Position numbers and translations under genes: made by a program. Of a stretch of 13,470 nt of DNA, positions 1 to 7,212 are shown piece by piece. Below the pieces are notes generated by a model, which made no database searches, had not been told where the DNA came from, and worked only from the letters and a program-made list of their open reading frames with translations. Location: the NCBI GenBank assembly GCA_900545995.1, contig URBM01000041.1, positions 1 to 13,470 of the forward strand. Direction: 5' to 3'. The stretch is from an uncultured Collinsella sp. GTDB lineage: Bacteria > Actinomycetota > Coriobacteriia > Coriobacteriales > Coriobacteriaceae. Every line of letters starts with the position of its first letter. Position 1 is the stretch's first letter.

Positions 1-47
1 GAGATCCTGAGATGTCTCGTGGGCTCGGAGATGTGTATAAGAGACAG
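1..47 (+). other. Illumina P7 / Nextera adapter, not genomic
   Basis: Positions 14-47 are identical to the Nextera transposase read-2 adapter, ending in the mosaic-end sequence AGATGTGTATAAGAGACAG. Bases 1-5 (GAGAT) match the end of the P7 flow-cell oligo. Bases 6-13 (CCTGAGAT) fill the i7 index slot and match the Nextera index I recall as N715. This P7-index-adapter order is seen directly; the adapter identity is established knowledge. Genomic sequence begins at about 48, and nothing in 1-47 should be annotated biologically. Confidence 0.97.
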
Positions 48-49
48 GT

Positions 50-415
50 CTTAACTGCGCGATCGTTTTGGATGCTCAGCAGTATTTCAACCTGAATATT
101 TTTTGCTATCGACTTGTTCTTGCCGCCGCTGCCTGCCTTGCATACGTGGTTTCTTGCGTAATCGTTGTTTCCTATTTTGGGTCCGGCATCGGTCCGATTG
201 GCATGCTGCTGCTTGTCAACGTCGTGGCGATCTACATACAGCTCGGGGCCAATTCCATGCTTCCGCTTCCGTCCTCGATGCTCATGTGGATTTGCGGCGT
301 GACCCCGTTGGGGGACGGTCAATGCGTTTCGATTTTAATTGACTGCCTAATTAACGTAGCAAGCGTTTTTACCATTTGCTTTACCGTAGACCGATTGCGG
401 TCGAGATTTCTTTGA
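50..415 (+). CDS. 5'-truncated integral membrane protein, unrecognised
   Basis: I do not recognise this family. The frame is open from the adapter junction (codons from 50) through to the TGA at 413-415, so the gene was probably cut by the contig end rather than starting at the TTG at 68, which has no ribosome site. About 121 residues remain. They contain three to four hydrophobic segments: two close together after the 'IFCYRL' stretch, one around 'MLLLVNVVAIYIQLG', and one near the C-terminus ('LIDCLINVASVFTICF') followed by a basic end (RLRSRF). Gly/Pro-containing loops separate them, which suggests a small transporter or membrane-scaffold protein. It converges on the minus-strand hydrolase gene, with a strong hairpin between them. 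The membrane nature is well supported; the function is unknown. Confidence 0.6.
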   Translation, partial: LNCAIVLDAQQYFNLNIFCYRLVLAAAACLAYVVSCVIVVSYFGSGIGPIGMLLLVNVVAIYIQLGANSMLPLPSSMLMWICGVTPLGDGQCVSILIDCLINVASVFTICFTVDRLRSRFL

Positions 416-453
416 CTTTTCGCGAGGGATGATCATACCGAGCATACCAAATA

Positions 454-496
454 CAGGGGGGGGCGGACACCGTGGCTGGTGTCCGCCCCCCCCCTG
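454..496. terminator. Bidirectional G/C-tract hairpin between convergent genes
   Basis: Left arm 454-471 (CAGGGGGGGGCGGACACC) pairs with right arm 478-496 across the loop GTGGCT. The stem is about 17-18 bp and very G+C-rich. The G run is 8 and the C run is 9, so one base is unpaired or miscounted. It lies between the ends of two convergent genes (stops at 415 and 530), the usual place for a shared terminator. Neither side has a strong U tract, so intrinsic termination is inferred from structure and position. Confidence 0.7.
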
Positions 497-529
497 GCTT
501 AGGAGGCTTTAACCTGAGTGGTTTGCGAG

Positions 530-1339
530 CTAGCGGGCCTGCTTAACCTTTGCCGCTGCCTCGACAAACGACTTCCACAGGTTAAAGTCGGTCTCGAGCG
601 TCTGCCAGGTGTACTCGGGGTGCCATTGCACGCCCAGGCAGAAGGGCTGGCCCTCGACCTCGATGCACTCGGGCACGCCATCGGTTGCCTGTGCGACCAG
701 GCGCGTATGCTTGCCCAGACGATCGACGCAGCAATGGTGCGCCGAGTTGGTCTGGATGAGCCTGTGCCCGCCGAGTGCGCGCTCCAGCAGCGAGCCCGGT
801 ACGACCTCGACGGGGTGCACGGGGTCGTTGAGCACGTGGGTGTGGCGCCACTGCGTGCGGCCCTCGCGCGCGCCCAGGCTCGGCACGTCCATGCACAGGG
901 TGCCACCGGTGGCGACGTTTAACAGCTGCGTGCCGCGGCAGGTGGTAAAGAGCGGCTTTTTGGCGCGGAGTACCTTGTCGACCAGCTTAAACTCAAAACT
1001 ATCGCGGATCTCGCAGCAGAGGGTGGGGTCGTAGGGTCGATCATCGCCCCAACGTTTGGGATTGACATCGGGGCCGCCAGGAATGGCGATGCCGTCGGCG
1101 ATATCGACGTAATGACGGATAACATCGACGTCTTCGGTAATAGACATCTGAAGCGGCAGGCCGCCGGCGGCAAGGATCGCATCAACAAAGACGCTGGCGA
1201 TTTCCTCGTTGGGGGAGAGCGTCTCACTCAAATAGGGCTTCGCTTCTTCCCAGCGCGGCGCCACCAGGATAAGTGGGCGGTCGGCAGGGTCGACGTCGAC
1301 GTGCGGGGTAAAGGACGATGAAGTGCGAGTTCCGATCAT
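530..1339 (-). CDS. Gamma-glutamyl-gamma-aminobutyrate hydrolase-like (PuuD / peptidase C26)
   Basis: A class I glutamine-amidotransferase-fold hydrolase that would cleave gamma-glutamyl amide bonds and release glutamate, in the cytoplasm. The 269 residues match the usual family length of about 250. Visible landmarks are the oxyanion strand IPGGPDVNP (87-94), the nucleophile elbow FTTCRGTQLLNV with Cys134, and the catalytic pair in QWHPE (His240, Glu242). In PuuD the enzyme acts on gamma-glutamyl-GABA; relatives act on other gamma-glutamyl compounds, and the other puu genes are absent here, so the substrate is open. It lies 54 nt downstream of the GlnQ-type ATPase with no evident terminator between, suggesting co-transcription with the transporter. 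The ATG at 1339 has no clear Shine-Dalgarno, and the conserved domain starts only near residue 22, so the exact start is the weak point. Confidence 0.88.
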   Translation of the reverse strand: MIGTRTSSSFTPHVDVDPADRPLILVAPRWEEAKPYLSETLSPNEEIASVFVDAILAAGGLPLQMSITEDVDVIRHYVDIADGIAIPGGPDVNPKRWGDDRPYDPTLCCEIRDSFEFKLVDKVLRAKKPLFTTCRGTQLLNVATGGTLCMDVPSLGAREGRTQWRHTHVLNDPVHPVEVVPGSLLERALGGHRLIQTNSAHHCCVDRLGKHTRLVAQATDGVPECIEVEGQPFCLGVQWHPEYTWQTLETDFNLWKSFVEAAAKVKQAR

Positions 1340-1393
1340 AGGTGTAACTTTCGAATCCGGATGGTCATGGCAAACGGGCGAGCGTGCAGTTGG

Positions 1394-2158
1394 TTAGTGG
1401 CCCTTAATGGAGTTGAGGAAGTCCTGGGCGCGCTTGGTCTGGGGATGGTCGAAGAACTCGTCGGGCGTGCCGGTCTCTACGATCTGGCCATCGGCCATAA
1501 ACACGACGCGGTCGGCCACGCGGCGGGCAAAGTTCATCTCGTGCGTGATGACGATCATCGTCATGCCCTGCTGGGCCAGGCGAACCATGACCTCGAGCAC
1601 CTCGTTGATCATCTCGGGGTCCAGCGCACTCGTGGGCTCGTCAAAAAGCATGGCCTTGGGCTGCATGGCGAGCGAGCGGGCAATGGCCACGCGCTGTTGC
1701 TGGCCGCCCGAGAGCTGCGCGGGCACCTTATCGGCCTGCTCGGCAACGCCTACGCGCCTTAGCAGGTCCATGGCGCGCTCGCGGGCCTCCTCTTTGGGGA
1801 TGCCCAGCACGTCGACCGGTCCCAGCATGACGTTCTGCAGGACCGTCATGTGCGCAAACAAGTTGAACTGCTGAAACACCATGCCCAGTTCGGCGCGCAT
1901 GCGGGCGAGGCCCTTGCCTTCCTGCGGCAGGGGCTCGCCCTCGATGAGAATCTCGCCCGAGTCGATGGTCTCCAGGCGGTTGATGGTGCGGCACATGGTC
2001 GACTTGCCCGAACCCGAGGGGCCAATCACGACGACGACTTCGCCGCGGTCCACCGAGAGGTTGATGTCGTTGAGGACATGCAGATCGCCATAGTGCTTAT
2101 CGACATGCTTGAGCTCGATCAGCGGCCGCTTGTCGAAAGAAGTAGTGCTCTGTGCCAT
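1394..2158 (-). CDS. glnQ: Polar amino acid ABC transporter, ATP-binding subunit (GlnQ type)
   Basis: The cytoplasmic ATPase that drives the two permeases upstream. All ABC landmarks are intact in 254 residues: Walker A GPSGSGKST (46-54), Q-loop FQQFNLF (Gln96/97), signature LSGGQQQR (149-156), Walker B AMLFDE (169-174), D-loop SALD, and H-switch His206. The overall sequence (FQQFNLFAHMTVLQNV, THEMNFAR, DEFFDHPQ) is typical of the glutamine/glutamate/polar amino acid importer ATPases. The start is supported by AAGGAG just upstream. It sits 36 nt after the second permease and is the fourth gene of the minus-strand transport block. The gene symbol is by family similarity; exact substrate specificity cannot be read from an ATPase. 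Confidence 0.95.
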   Translation of the reverse strand: MAQSTTSFDKRPLIELKHVDKHYGDLHVLNDINLSVDRGEVVVVIGPSGSGKSTMCRTINRLETIDSGEILIEGEPLPQEGKGLARMRAELGMVFQQFNLFAHMTVLQNVMLGPVDVLGIPKEEARERAMDLLRRVGVAEQADKVPAQLSGGQQQRVAIARSLAMQPKAMLFDEPTSALDPEMINEVLEVMVRLAQQGMTMIVITHEMNFARRVADRVVFMADGQIVETGTPDEFFDHPQTKRAQDFLNSIKGH

Positions 2159-2194
2159 GATGCTCGGCTCCTTATGCCTTAAAAACGTGGGTAC

Positions 2195-3028
2195 TTAGCG
2201 GATGATGGTCGCGCCGGCCTTGTGCGAAACGTAGACGGCGGCCTTGTTGATGGCGACGTTGATGAGAATGTAGATGACCGCAATCACCAGATAAACCGAC
2301 ACGAGAGCGTCGTAGTTGGTGATAAGCACGCGGGCGTTTTGCATGAGGTCGGGATAGCTCACCACGTAGGCGACGGTGGTGTCCTTGACCACGACCACGA
2401 GCTGCGAGATCAACGACGGGATAATAAAGCGAATTGCCTGGGGCAGCACGATTTTAAAGGTGATTTTGGCCTTGGAGAGGCCGAGCGCCTGGGCCGCCTC
2501 GACCTGACCGCGCGGCACGGCATTGACGCCGGCGCGGAAGATCTCGGCCAGTACGCCGGCCGCGGCGAGCGCGACGGGCAGCGTGAGCATCCAAAACGAT
2601 GGCAGCGCGATCTTGTACTGGGGCAGTACCAAAAAGAAGAAATAGATGAACAGCAGGCTCGGCACGCCGCGGAAGAAGTCGGTGAGTACGCGGCAGACCA
2701 GCTGCAGCGGTTTGATGTCGCTCGTGCGGCCGAGCATGAGAGCGAGGCCCAGAACCAGTGCGATGGCGCCGGCGGTGAGTGCAACCTTAACGGTGCCCTC
2801 AAAGCCTGCGAGTAAGAACTTCCAGGTGGTGAGGTGCGTAAAGAAATACCAGTAGTGGACCGAAAGCTGACCGGTCACATAAAAGCGCTGCAGCACGAGG
2901 ACGACGAGTGCGGCCACGGCAACGAGCGAGATGGCGGTGCCAATGCGAATCTTGGCGCGCATCTTGGGGCCGGGAGCCTCGTAGAGCGCATCGCGCATGG
3001 TGAGCGCGGGGGAGGAGTGCTTGCTCAT
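2195..3028 (-). CDS. Polar amino acid ABC transporter permease (longer subunit)
   Basis: A membrane subunit of the importer. The 277 residues begin with a cytoplasmic tail of about 28 residues, then a hydrophobic segment (31-47) and the family's core from about 70. The core contains FFRGVPSLLFIYFFF and the EAA loop running from AEIFRAGVNAVPRGQ (161-175) to KIVLPQAIR (192-200), which docks on the ATPase. Its ATG overlaps the stop of the preceding permease in an ATGA arrangement (3025-3028), so translation of the two is probably coupled and balanced. The HisM/GlnP-type permease family is clear. Which permease of the pair contacts substrate is not. Confidence 0.93.
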   Translation of the reverse strand: MSKHSSPALTMRDALYEAPGPKMRAKIRIGTAISLVAVAALVVLVLQRFYVTGQLSVHYWYFFTHLTTWKFLLAGFEGTVKVALTAGAIALVLGLALMLGRTSDIKPLQLVCRVLTDFFRGVPSLLFIYFFFLVLPQYKIALPSFWMLTLPVALAAAGVLAEIFRAGVNAVPRGQVEAAQALGLSKAKITFKIVLPQAIRFIIPSLISQLVVVVKDTTVAYVVSYPDLMQNARVLITNYDALVSVYLVIAVIYILINVAINKAAVYVSHKAGATIIR

Positions 3029-3684
3029 CGGAGGATCCTCACCTTCTTATCGATGTAGTTGCCAATGTGGCTCACCACAAAGGCCGTGCCCAGGTAGCCG
3101 AGGGCCGAGATAAAGAACGCGGCGACGCCGCCGAGCGAGCGCGTGTTGATGTAGCTCACCACGCCGGTGAGCTCCTGCGGCTTAAGCGGCACCTGGCTGC
3201 CCAAGGCGGTAGTGAGCATGACGGCGATAAAGAGGTTGGTCATGGGCAGTACGCTCGAGCGCAGCGCCTGCGGAATCACGATCTTGGCGAGGATACGGCT
3301 GAAGCTCATGCCCAGCGAGCGGGCGGCTTCCACCTGGCCGACACCGACGGTGTTGATGCCGCTCATAAAGTTCTCGGAGCCAAATGCCGAGCCCAGCAAC
3401 ACCGTGGCGACGATAACGCAGGTGCGGTAGGGCAGAACGACCTTGAGCGGTGGCAGCGCGTAGACGACGATGATAAGCAGCGCGATGCCGGGGATGTTAC
3501 GGAAGACCTGGACATACAGGTCGCCAAAGACGCGCAGCGGCTTGAGCGGCGACACGCGCATCACGGTGACGGCGACGGCCAGCACCATGGCGATGACAAA
3601 CGACTCAAGCGTCATGCCCCAGGTTGCTAGCAGCGCGTCGATATAGTTCTGGCCATAGAGCGACCAGAGCTCGGAGAGACTCAT
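3025..3684 (-). CDS. Polar amino acid ABC transporter permease (shorter subunit)
   Basis: The partner permease, 219 residues, the compact length typical of the family. Hydrophobic segments lie at about 26-43, 62-79, 87-101, 148-160 and 185-205. The conserved QVFRNIPGIALL motif (59-70) precedes the EAA loop (SGINTVGVGQVEAARSLGMS to KIVIPQALR, 108-142). The start has GGGAGG 5-10 nt upstream. It ends in a 4-nt overlap with the longer permease. It lies 139 nt after the binding-protein gene, separated by a terminator-like hairpin, so its expression is probably a fraction of the binding protein's. The two permeases differ from each other and would form a heterodimeric channel. Confidence 0.93.
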   Translation of the reverse strand: MSLSELWSLYGQNYIDALLATWGMTLESFVIAMVLAVAVTVMRVSPLKPLRVFGDLYVQVFRNIPGIALLIIVVYALPPLKVVLPYRTCVIVATVLLGSAFGSENFMSGINTVGVGQVEAARSLGMSFSRILAKIVIPQALRSSVLPMTNLFIAVMLTTALGSQVPLKPQELTGVVSYINTRSLGGVAAFFISALGYLGTAFVVSHIGNYIDKKVRILR

Positions 3685-3708
3685 GCGGACCTCCCGTCGG
3701 TAAGGAAA

Positions 3709-3734
3709 GGGGCTCCCGTGTGTACGGAAGCCCC
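3709..3734 (-). terminator. Intercistronic hairpin, probable partial terminator
   Basis: On the minus strand GGGGCTTCCG and CGGGAGCCCC form a 10-bp stem with one G-U pair and the loop TACACA, followed by TTTCCTT. It lies between the binding-protein gene and the first permease. A leaky terminator or 3'-end stabiliser here is a common way for ABC operons to make more binding protein than membrane subunits. Structure is seen directly; read-through is inferred from operon logic. Confidence 0.7.
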
Positions 3735-3823
3735 GACAACTCAGTAAGGAAACAGTTTAGCGCAATAAAGTGTTCCGTACGTTTCCATATGGTTTCGTAG
3801 CGGCTGTTGCCCAGCTTGCGGGC

Positions 3824-4819
3824 TTAGGCGCCGACCTCGGGCAGCTCGGGAACGTTGGTGTCGCCCGTGCGGTCGCCGATGCAGATCTGCCACAGCTCGG
3901 TCCAGGTGCCGTCGTCCTCGATCTTCTTAAGGAAGTCGTTGACGAAAGCGACGCCGTCGGAATCGAGCGGCAGGCCGATGCCATAGGGCTCCTTGCTGCC
4001 GAAGGGCTTGCCGGCGATTTTGTACTTACCGGGCTCGCGGACCAGGGCGCTCTGCTGCATGTTGTTATCGATGACGTAGGCGTCAACGCGGCCCTGCTGG
4101 AGTGCCTGGCGGGCCTCCTCGTCGGTCTTGAACTCCTGCTGGCTGGCCTTGGGAGCGAACTCCTCCAGGATGGCGGGGCCGTTGGAGCCGGACTGGACGG
4201 CGACGTTCTTGTCGGCCAGGTCGTCGACGCTCTTGATGTCGTCGTTATCGGCAAGCACCAGGATGGCCTGCTGCGTGTAGTAATAGGGACCGGCAAAGGA
4301 GACAAGCTTCTTGCGCTCGTCAGTGATGGTGTAGGTGGCAAAGACGGCGTCGACCTGGCCGTTCTGCAAGACGGACTCGCGCGTGTCCGAGGTCACCTGG
4401 GTGATCTCGACCTTGTTCTCGCCCAGGATGTAGTTGGACAGGAGCTGCGCGATACCGGCATCGAAGCCACGGGTCTGACCGTCCTTCTCGTTGAGGAGGG
4501 AGAAGAGCGTGGAAGTCTGAACGCCACCGATCTTAAAGACGCCGGCGTCCTTGACGGCCGTGGCCCAGGTGCTGGCGGCGACGGCATCGTCATCGGCCTT
4601 GGGGCCGTTGTCGACGAGCTTGTCGAATGCCTTGGCGTCGAGCGTGGTGGAAGCCTCGGTATCCTCGGAGCTCTTGGAGGAACCGGCGGCGGAACCCTTG
4701 TCGGCCTCGGCGCTGGTGTCGGAGCAGCCGGCAAGACCAAGGCCGGCGACGGTTGCGAAGGTGGCGGCAACGAAGCCGCGGCGGTCGAGAACGACCTGCT
4801 GGGAGAGGTTCTTGCTCAT
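3824..4819 (-). CDS. Amino acid ABC transporter substrate-binding lipoprotein
   Basis: The extracytoplasmic receptor that captures the amino acid and delivers it to the permeases. The 331 residues start with a twin-arginine signal (LDRRGFVAA, Arg13-Arg14), a hydrophobic core and the lipobox LAGC with Cys32. This predicts Tat export followed by lipid anchoring. A low-complexity Ser/Asp/Ala linker (33-60) follows. The SBP_bac_3 domain starts near residue 92 and shows GFDAGIAQLL, then TSDTRESVLQNGQVDAVF (Arg147, Asp157), TYTITDERKKLVSFAGPYY (Arg169), and GRVDAYVIDN (Asp251), which are the ligand-carboxylate and amino-group binding positions of this family. The start has GAAAGGTG upstream and a good promoter beyond it. 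Glutamine or glutamate is the likeliest ligand class, but specificity is inferred only. Confidence 0.93.
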   Translation of the reverse strand: MSKNLSQQVVLDRRGFVAATFATVAGLGLAGCSDTSAEADKGSAAGSSKSSEDTEASTTLDAKAFDKLVDNGPKADDDAVAASTWATAVKDAGVFKIGGVQTSTLFSLLNEKDGQTRGFDAGIAQLLSNYILGENKVEITQVTSDTRESVLQNGQVDAVFATYTITDERKKLVSFAGPYYYTQQAILVLADNDDIKSVDDLADKNVAVQSGSNGPAILEEFAPKASQQEFKTDEEARQALQQGRVDAYVIDNNMQQSALVREPGKYKIAGKPFGSKEPYGIGLPLDSDGVAFVNDFLKKIEDDGTWTELWQICIGDRTGDTNVPELPEVGA

Positions 4820-4862
4820 GGTAGAACACCTTTCTCAATAAAATCCCTAGCGGTTGAGTAGA

Positions 4863-4892
4863 GTTATACCCTATCGCGCTCAAATGGGTCAA
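4863..4892 (-). promoter_or_regulatory. Sigma70-type promoter of the amino acid transport operon
   Basis: Reading the minus strand, TTGACC (4887-4892) and TATAAC (4863-4868) are separated by 18 nt. They lie about 45 nt upstream of the binding-protein ATG, whose ribosome site is AGAAAGGTG (revcomp of 4828-4836). Two good hexamers, near-ideal spacing and correct placement make this the best promoter in the left half of the window. I see no obvious operator overlapping it. Confidence 0.75.
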
Positions 4893-4938
4893 CACGAAAT
4901 AACTCAGAAACATACTTACCTTATGGGTAATTCTACCT

Positions 4939-4966
4939 ACCAAAAAGGGACAGGCACCTTTGTGGT
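4939..4966. repeat. Short interspersed hairpin, divergent member of the AAAGGGACA family
   Basis: ACCA plus AAAGG on the left pairs with CCTTTGTGGT on the right (A/G mismatch at one position) around a central GGACAGGCA. It shares the AAAGGGACA core with the hairpins at 11700 and 12425 but has a larger loop. I read it as a degenerate member of a genome-wide intergenic palindrome family. That is inference from three other copies in this window. Confidence 0.5.
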
Positions 4967-5010
4967 GGTTTTAAGTCATGGTCGGTGCGGCGACATGCCT
5001 TGCTGCTTTG

Positions 5011-5145
5011 TCTCGATCTGTAACATCTGCAGCCATTTTTGCCGAGTAACTGTTACAGATCGAGTTTTTCTCCTTAGGGGGATTTGAATGTCTCGATCTG
5101 TAACAGTTAGACGGGAATTCGGGCCCTAGATGTTACAGATTGAGA
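5011..5145. repeat. Four-copy phased inverted repeat cluster (CTCGATCTGTAACA)
   Basis: The 14-mer CTCGATCTGTAACA occurs at 5012-5025 (+), 5051-5064 (-), 5092-5105 (+) and 5131-5144 (-, one base changed). Paired left ends step by almost exactly 40 bp with alternating orientation. The two inner copies extend to a perfect 18-bp inverted repeat (5047-5064 with 5092-5109). The two outer copies share a different extension, ATCT (5012-5028 with 5128-5144, 16 of 17). It lies between the terminator of the DXS-like gene and the promoter of the transport operon. It may be a repetitive intergenic element, a tandem operator, or a switchable RNA structure; I cannot decide from one copy. The 385-nt gap 4820-5203 otherwise holds the promoter, the 4939 hairpin and the terminator. 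Confidence 0.85.
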
Positions 5146-5164
5146 TAATCGCGTCGCGAAAACA

Positions 5165-5202
5165 AAAACCTCCGCAGGGGGTGCTTTCCTTGCGGAGGTT
5201 TT
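5165..5202 (-). terminator. Intrinsic terminator of the DXS-like gene
   Basis: AAAACCTCCGCA (5165-5176) and TGCGGAGGTTTT (5191-5202) form a perfect 12-bp stem. On the minus strand it is followed by a T-rich tract (TTTTTGTTTTC), and it starts just past the TAA stop at 5204-5206. This is a textbook rho-independent terminator. Confidence 0.9.
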
Positions 5203-5203
5203 C

Positions 5204-6985
5204 TTACTCGTTGAGTAGTCTTGCGGCTTCGGCGGCCATGTTCTCGACCGTCATGCCGTTCTGCGCGAGCAGTTCGTTGGGGTCGTAGCGGTCGGGGAAG
5301 CCCTTGGCGATGCCGAAGGTGCGCGTGCGCACGGGCGTGCAGGCCAGGTAGCACGCCACGCGCTCGCCCCAGCCGCCGTCCAAGATGCCGTCCTCGAGGG
5401 TGACGACAACGCGATGCTCGGCGACAAGGCTGTCGAGGAACTTGCGGTCGAGCTCGGCTGCAAAGCGAGGGTTGACGAGCGTGGCCTCGATACCGTACTC
5501 GGCGGCCAAGCGGTTTGCCACGCGCTCACCCAGCTCAAAGAAATCGCCAAGCGCGAGCACGGCAACGTCGCGGCCCTGACGCACCACGTTGTAGCGAACG
5601 GCGCTGTAGTCGGTGTCTTCGGCGGGCGCAAGGTCGGGGCGGCTTACCAGGCCGATGCCCGGTACGCGGATTGCCACGGGATGCTCGCGGTGGTCGAGCG
5701 ACCAGCTCAGCATGGACAGATATTCCTCCATGCAGGCCGGCGCCAAGTAGTGCATGTTGGGAAGACCGCCCAGCATGGAAATATCAAAGAACGAAAGGTG
5801 CGTCTCGGACGTGGTGCCAAAGATTGACGCACCAAACACCAAAATGGTTGCGGGGGCGTCGTTGAGGCACAGGTCGTGCCACAGCTCGTCGTAGGCGCGC
5901 TGCAAAAACGTGCCGTACACACCAAAGACTGGCTTGGCGCCCGAGCGCGCAAGCGCGGTGGCAAAGGTCACGGCGTGCTCCTCGGCAATGCCCACATCGA
6001 CGAACTGTTTGCCGGCGGCGGCGCGAAGCTCGGGTGTAAAGCCCATGATGTAGGGTGTGGCGGCCGTGATGCCCACGACCTGCGGATCGCGCTCGATGGC
6101 GGCGCTGAGCGCCTCGCCCGTAATGTCGGCGTAGGTGCGCGGCGCAGGCTCGCTCGGATGGCCCGGGCAGAGCTTGCGCCCGGTCGCCATGTCAAACGGA
6201 CCCACGTGGTGCCAGCGCTCGGGGTCGTTTTGGGCTGGCTCAAAGCCCTTGCCCTTGGCGGTGGAGACGTGCAGCACGATGGGATGATCGATATTGCGCA
6301 GTTCCTGCAGCGCGTCGACTAGGGCCAACACGTCGTTGCCGGCGTCCAAATAACGGTAGTCGAGTCCCATCGCGCGGAAAACGTTGCGCTCACAGGTGCC
6401 GTTGCTGGCGCGCAGCTCGGCCAGATTGCGATAGAGGCCACCGTGGTTCTCGGCGATGGACTGGTCGTTATCGTTGACGATGATGATCAGGTTGCTGTCG
6501 AGTTCGGCGGCATTGTTGAAGCCCTCAAACGCCAGGCCGCCCGAAAGCGAGCCGTCGCCAATGATGGTGATGACGTTGTACGCATCGCCCGCCAGGTCAC
6601 GAGCGTGCGCCAGGCCGCAGCCCAGGCTCACCGACGTGGAGGTATGGCCCATGGCGAACAGGTCGTGCTCGGACTCGTCGGGATTGGCAAAGCCAGAGGC
6701 CTCGCCAAAGCGCTTCGGATCGATATAAGTGTACGCGCGCCCAGTCAGCGCCTTGTGGGCGTAGGTCTGGTGCGAAACGTCAAAGAGAATCTTGTCGATA
6801 GGGGAGTTAAACACGCGATGGAGCGCGACCGTAAGCTCAACGACGCCCAGGTTGGGGGCAACGTGCCCGCCGACGGCGGCGGAGCTTTCGAGGATGGCGT
6901 GGCGAATCTCGTCGCAGAGCTGCGGGAGCTCGGCACGATTAAGAGCCTTGACGTCCTCGGGCGTTGTCGTTTGCGTAAGCAGCAT
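5204..6985 (-). CDS. dxs: 1-deoxy-D-xylulose-5-phosphate synthase-like transketolase, atypical
   Basis: A thiamine-diphosphate enzyme of the DXS family, which condenses pyruvate and glyceraldehyde-3-phosphate to DXP for isoprenoid, thiamine and pyridoxal synthesis. In 593 residues (E. coli DXS is 620) it shows GGH (His41), the ThDP/Mg motif GDGSLSGG...NDND (143-174) and the catalytic glutamate region DVGIAEEHAVTF (Glu335). It also keeps YGTFLQRAYDE (Tyr357, Arg363) and ETHLSFFD (His396). The long flexible linker after NDND in classical DXS is largely absent. The phosphate-binding Arg420 and Arg478 of E. coli align with Gly385 and Gly443, and the DGHD histidine is Asn217 (AGND). So it belongs to a divergent branch whose acceptor substrate may differ. 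It is monocistronic, with a terminator just downstream and a GGAG about 12 nt before the ATG. Family certain; true DXS activity uncertain. Confidence 0.85.
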   Translation of the reverse strand: MLLTQTTTPEDVKALNRAELPQLCDEIRHAILESSAAVGGHVAPNLGVVELTVALHRVFNSPIDKILFDVSHQTYAHKALTGRAYTYIDPKRFGEASGFANPDESEHDLFAMGHTSTSVSLGCGLAHARDLAGDAYNVITIIGDGSLSGGLAFEGFNNAAELDSNLIIIVNDNDQSIAENHGGLYRNLAELRASNGTCERNVFRAMGLDYRYLDAGNDVLALVDALQELRNIDHPIVLHVSTAKGKGFEPAQNDPERWHHVGPFDMATGRKLCPGHPSEPAPRTYADITGEALSAAIERDPQVVGITAATPYIMGFTPELRAAAGKQFVDVGIAEEHAVTFATALARSGAKPVFGVYGTFLQRAYDELWHDLCLNDAPATILVFGASIFGTTSETHLSFFDISMLGGLPNMHYLAPACMEEYLSMLSWSLDHREHPVAIRVPGIGLVSRPDLAPAEDTDYSAVRYNVVRQGRDVAVLALGDFFELGERVANRLAAEYGIEATLVNPRFAAELDRKFLDSLVAEHRVVVTLEDGILDGGWGERVACYLACTPVRTRTFGIAKGFPDRYDPNELLAQNGMTVENMAAEAARLLNE

Positions 6986-7112
6986 CGTTGTGGGTTACTC
7001 CATGCGAATCGAGTGCCGGCGCTCCCTCGGCCGACACAATTGCACAAGACAGTCTCGCACATTTTGGCGTTTGATATGTGACGGCGGCGCGGTAATTCGC
7101 CAACTGGTGGGG

Positions 7113-7124
7113 CAAAACGTTTTG
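7113..7124. promoter_or_regulatory. 12-bp perfect palindrome in divergent intergenic region
   Basis: CAAAACGTTTTG lies in the 227-nt gap between the divergently transcribed DXS-like and HD-domain genes. A perfect palindrome there could be an operator serving either side. I found no convincing promoter hexamer pair for either gene, so this is a weak candidate site. Confidence 0.3.
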
Positions 7125-7212
7125 TCCGATGCCATACTGATAGATTCGATGATGATTTTTTCAATACGTGCAGGCCGTGGCTTGCCGCCGTGAGCCGCTG
7201 GAAGGAGGCAGC

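Noticed and set aside
68..415. Complete 115-residue membrane protein starting at TTG 68
   Set aside because: No ribosome site precedes it and the frame is open back to the adapter junction, so a truncated longer gene is more likely.
1336..1368. Ten-codon leader frame on the minus strand (MTIRIRKLHL) whose TGA overlaps the PuuD-like start
   Set aside because: The ATGA overlap is suggestive of coupling, but the frame has no Shine-Dalgarno and is short enough to be chance.
3770..4861. 363-codon open frame on + opposite the binding-protein gene
   Set aside because: A shadow of the G+C-rich minus-strand gene, with low-complexity Gly/Leu/Val composition and no family motifs.
5011..5145. CRISPR array
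   Set aside because: The 40-bp periodic repeats alternate in orientation, number only four and have no cas genes nearby.
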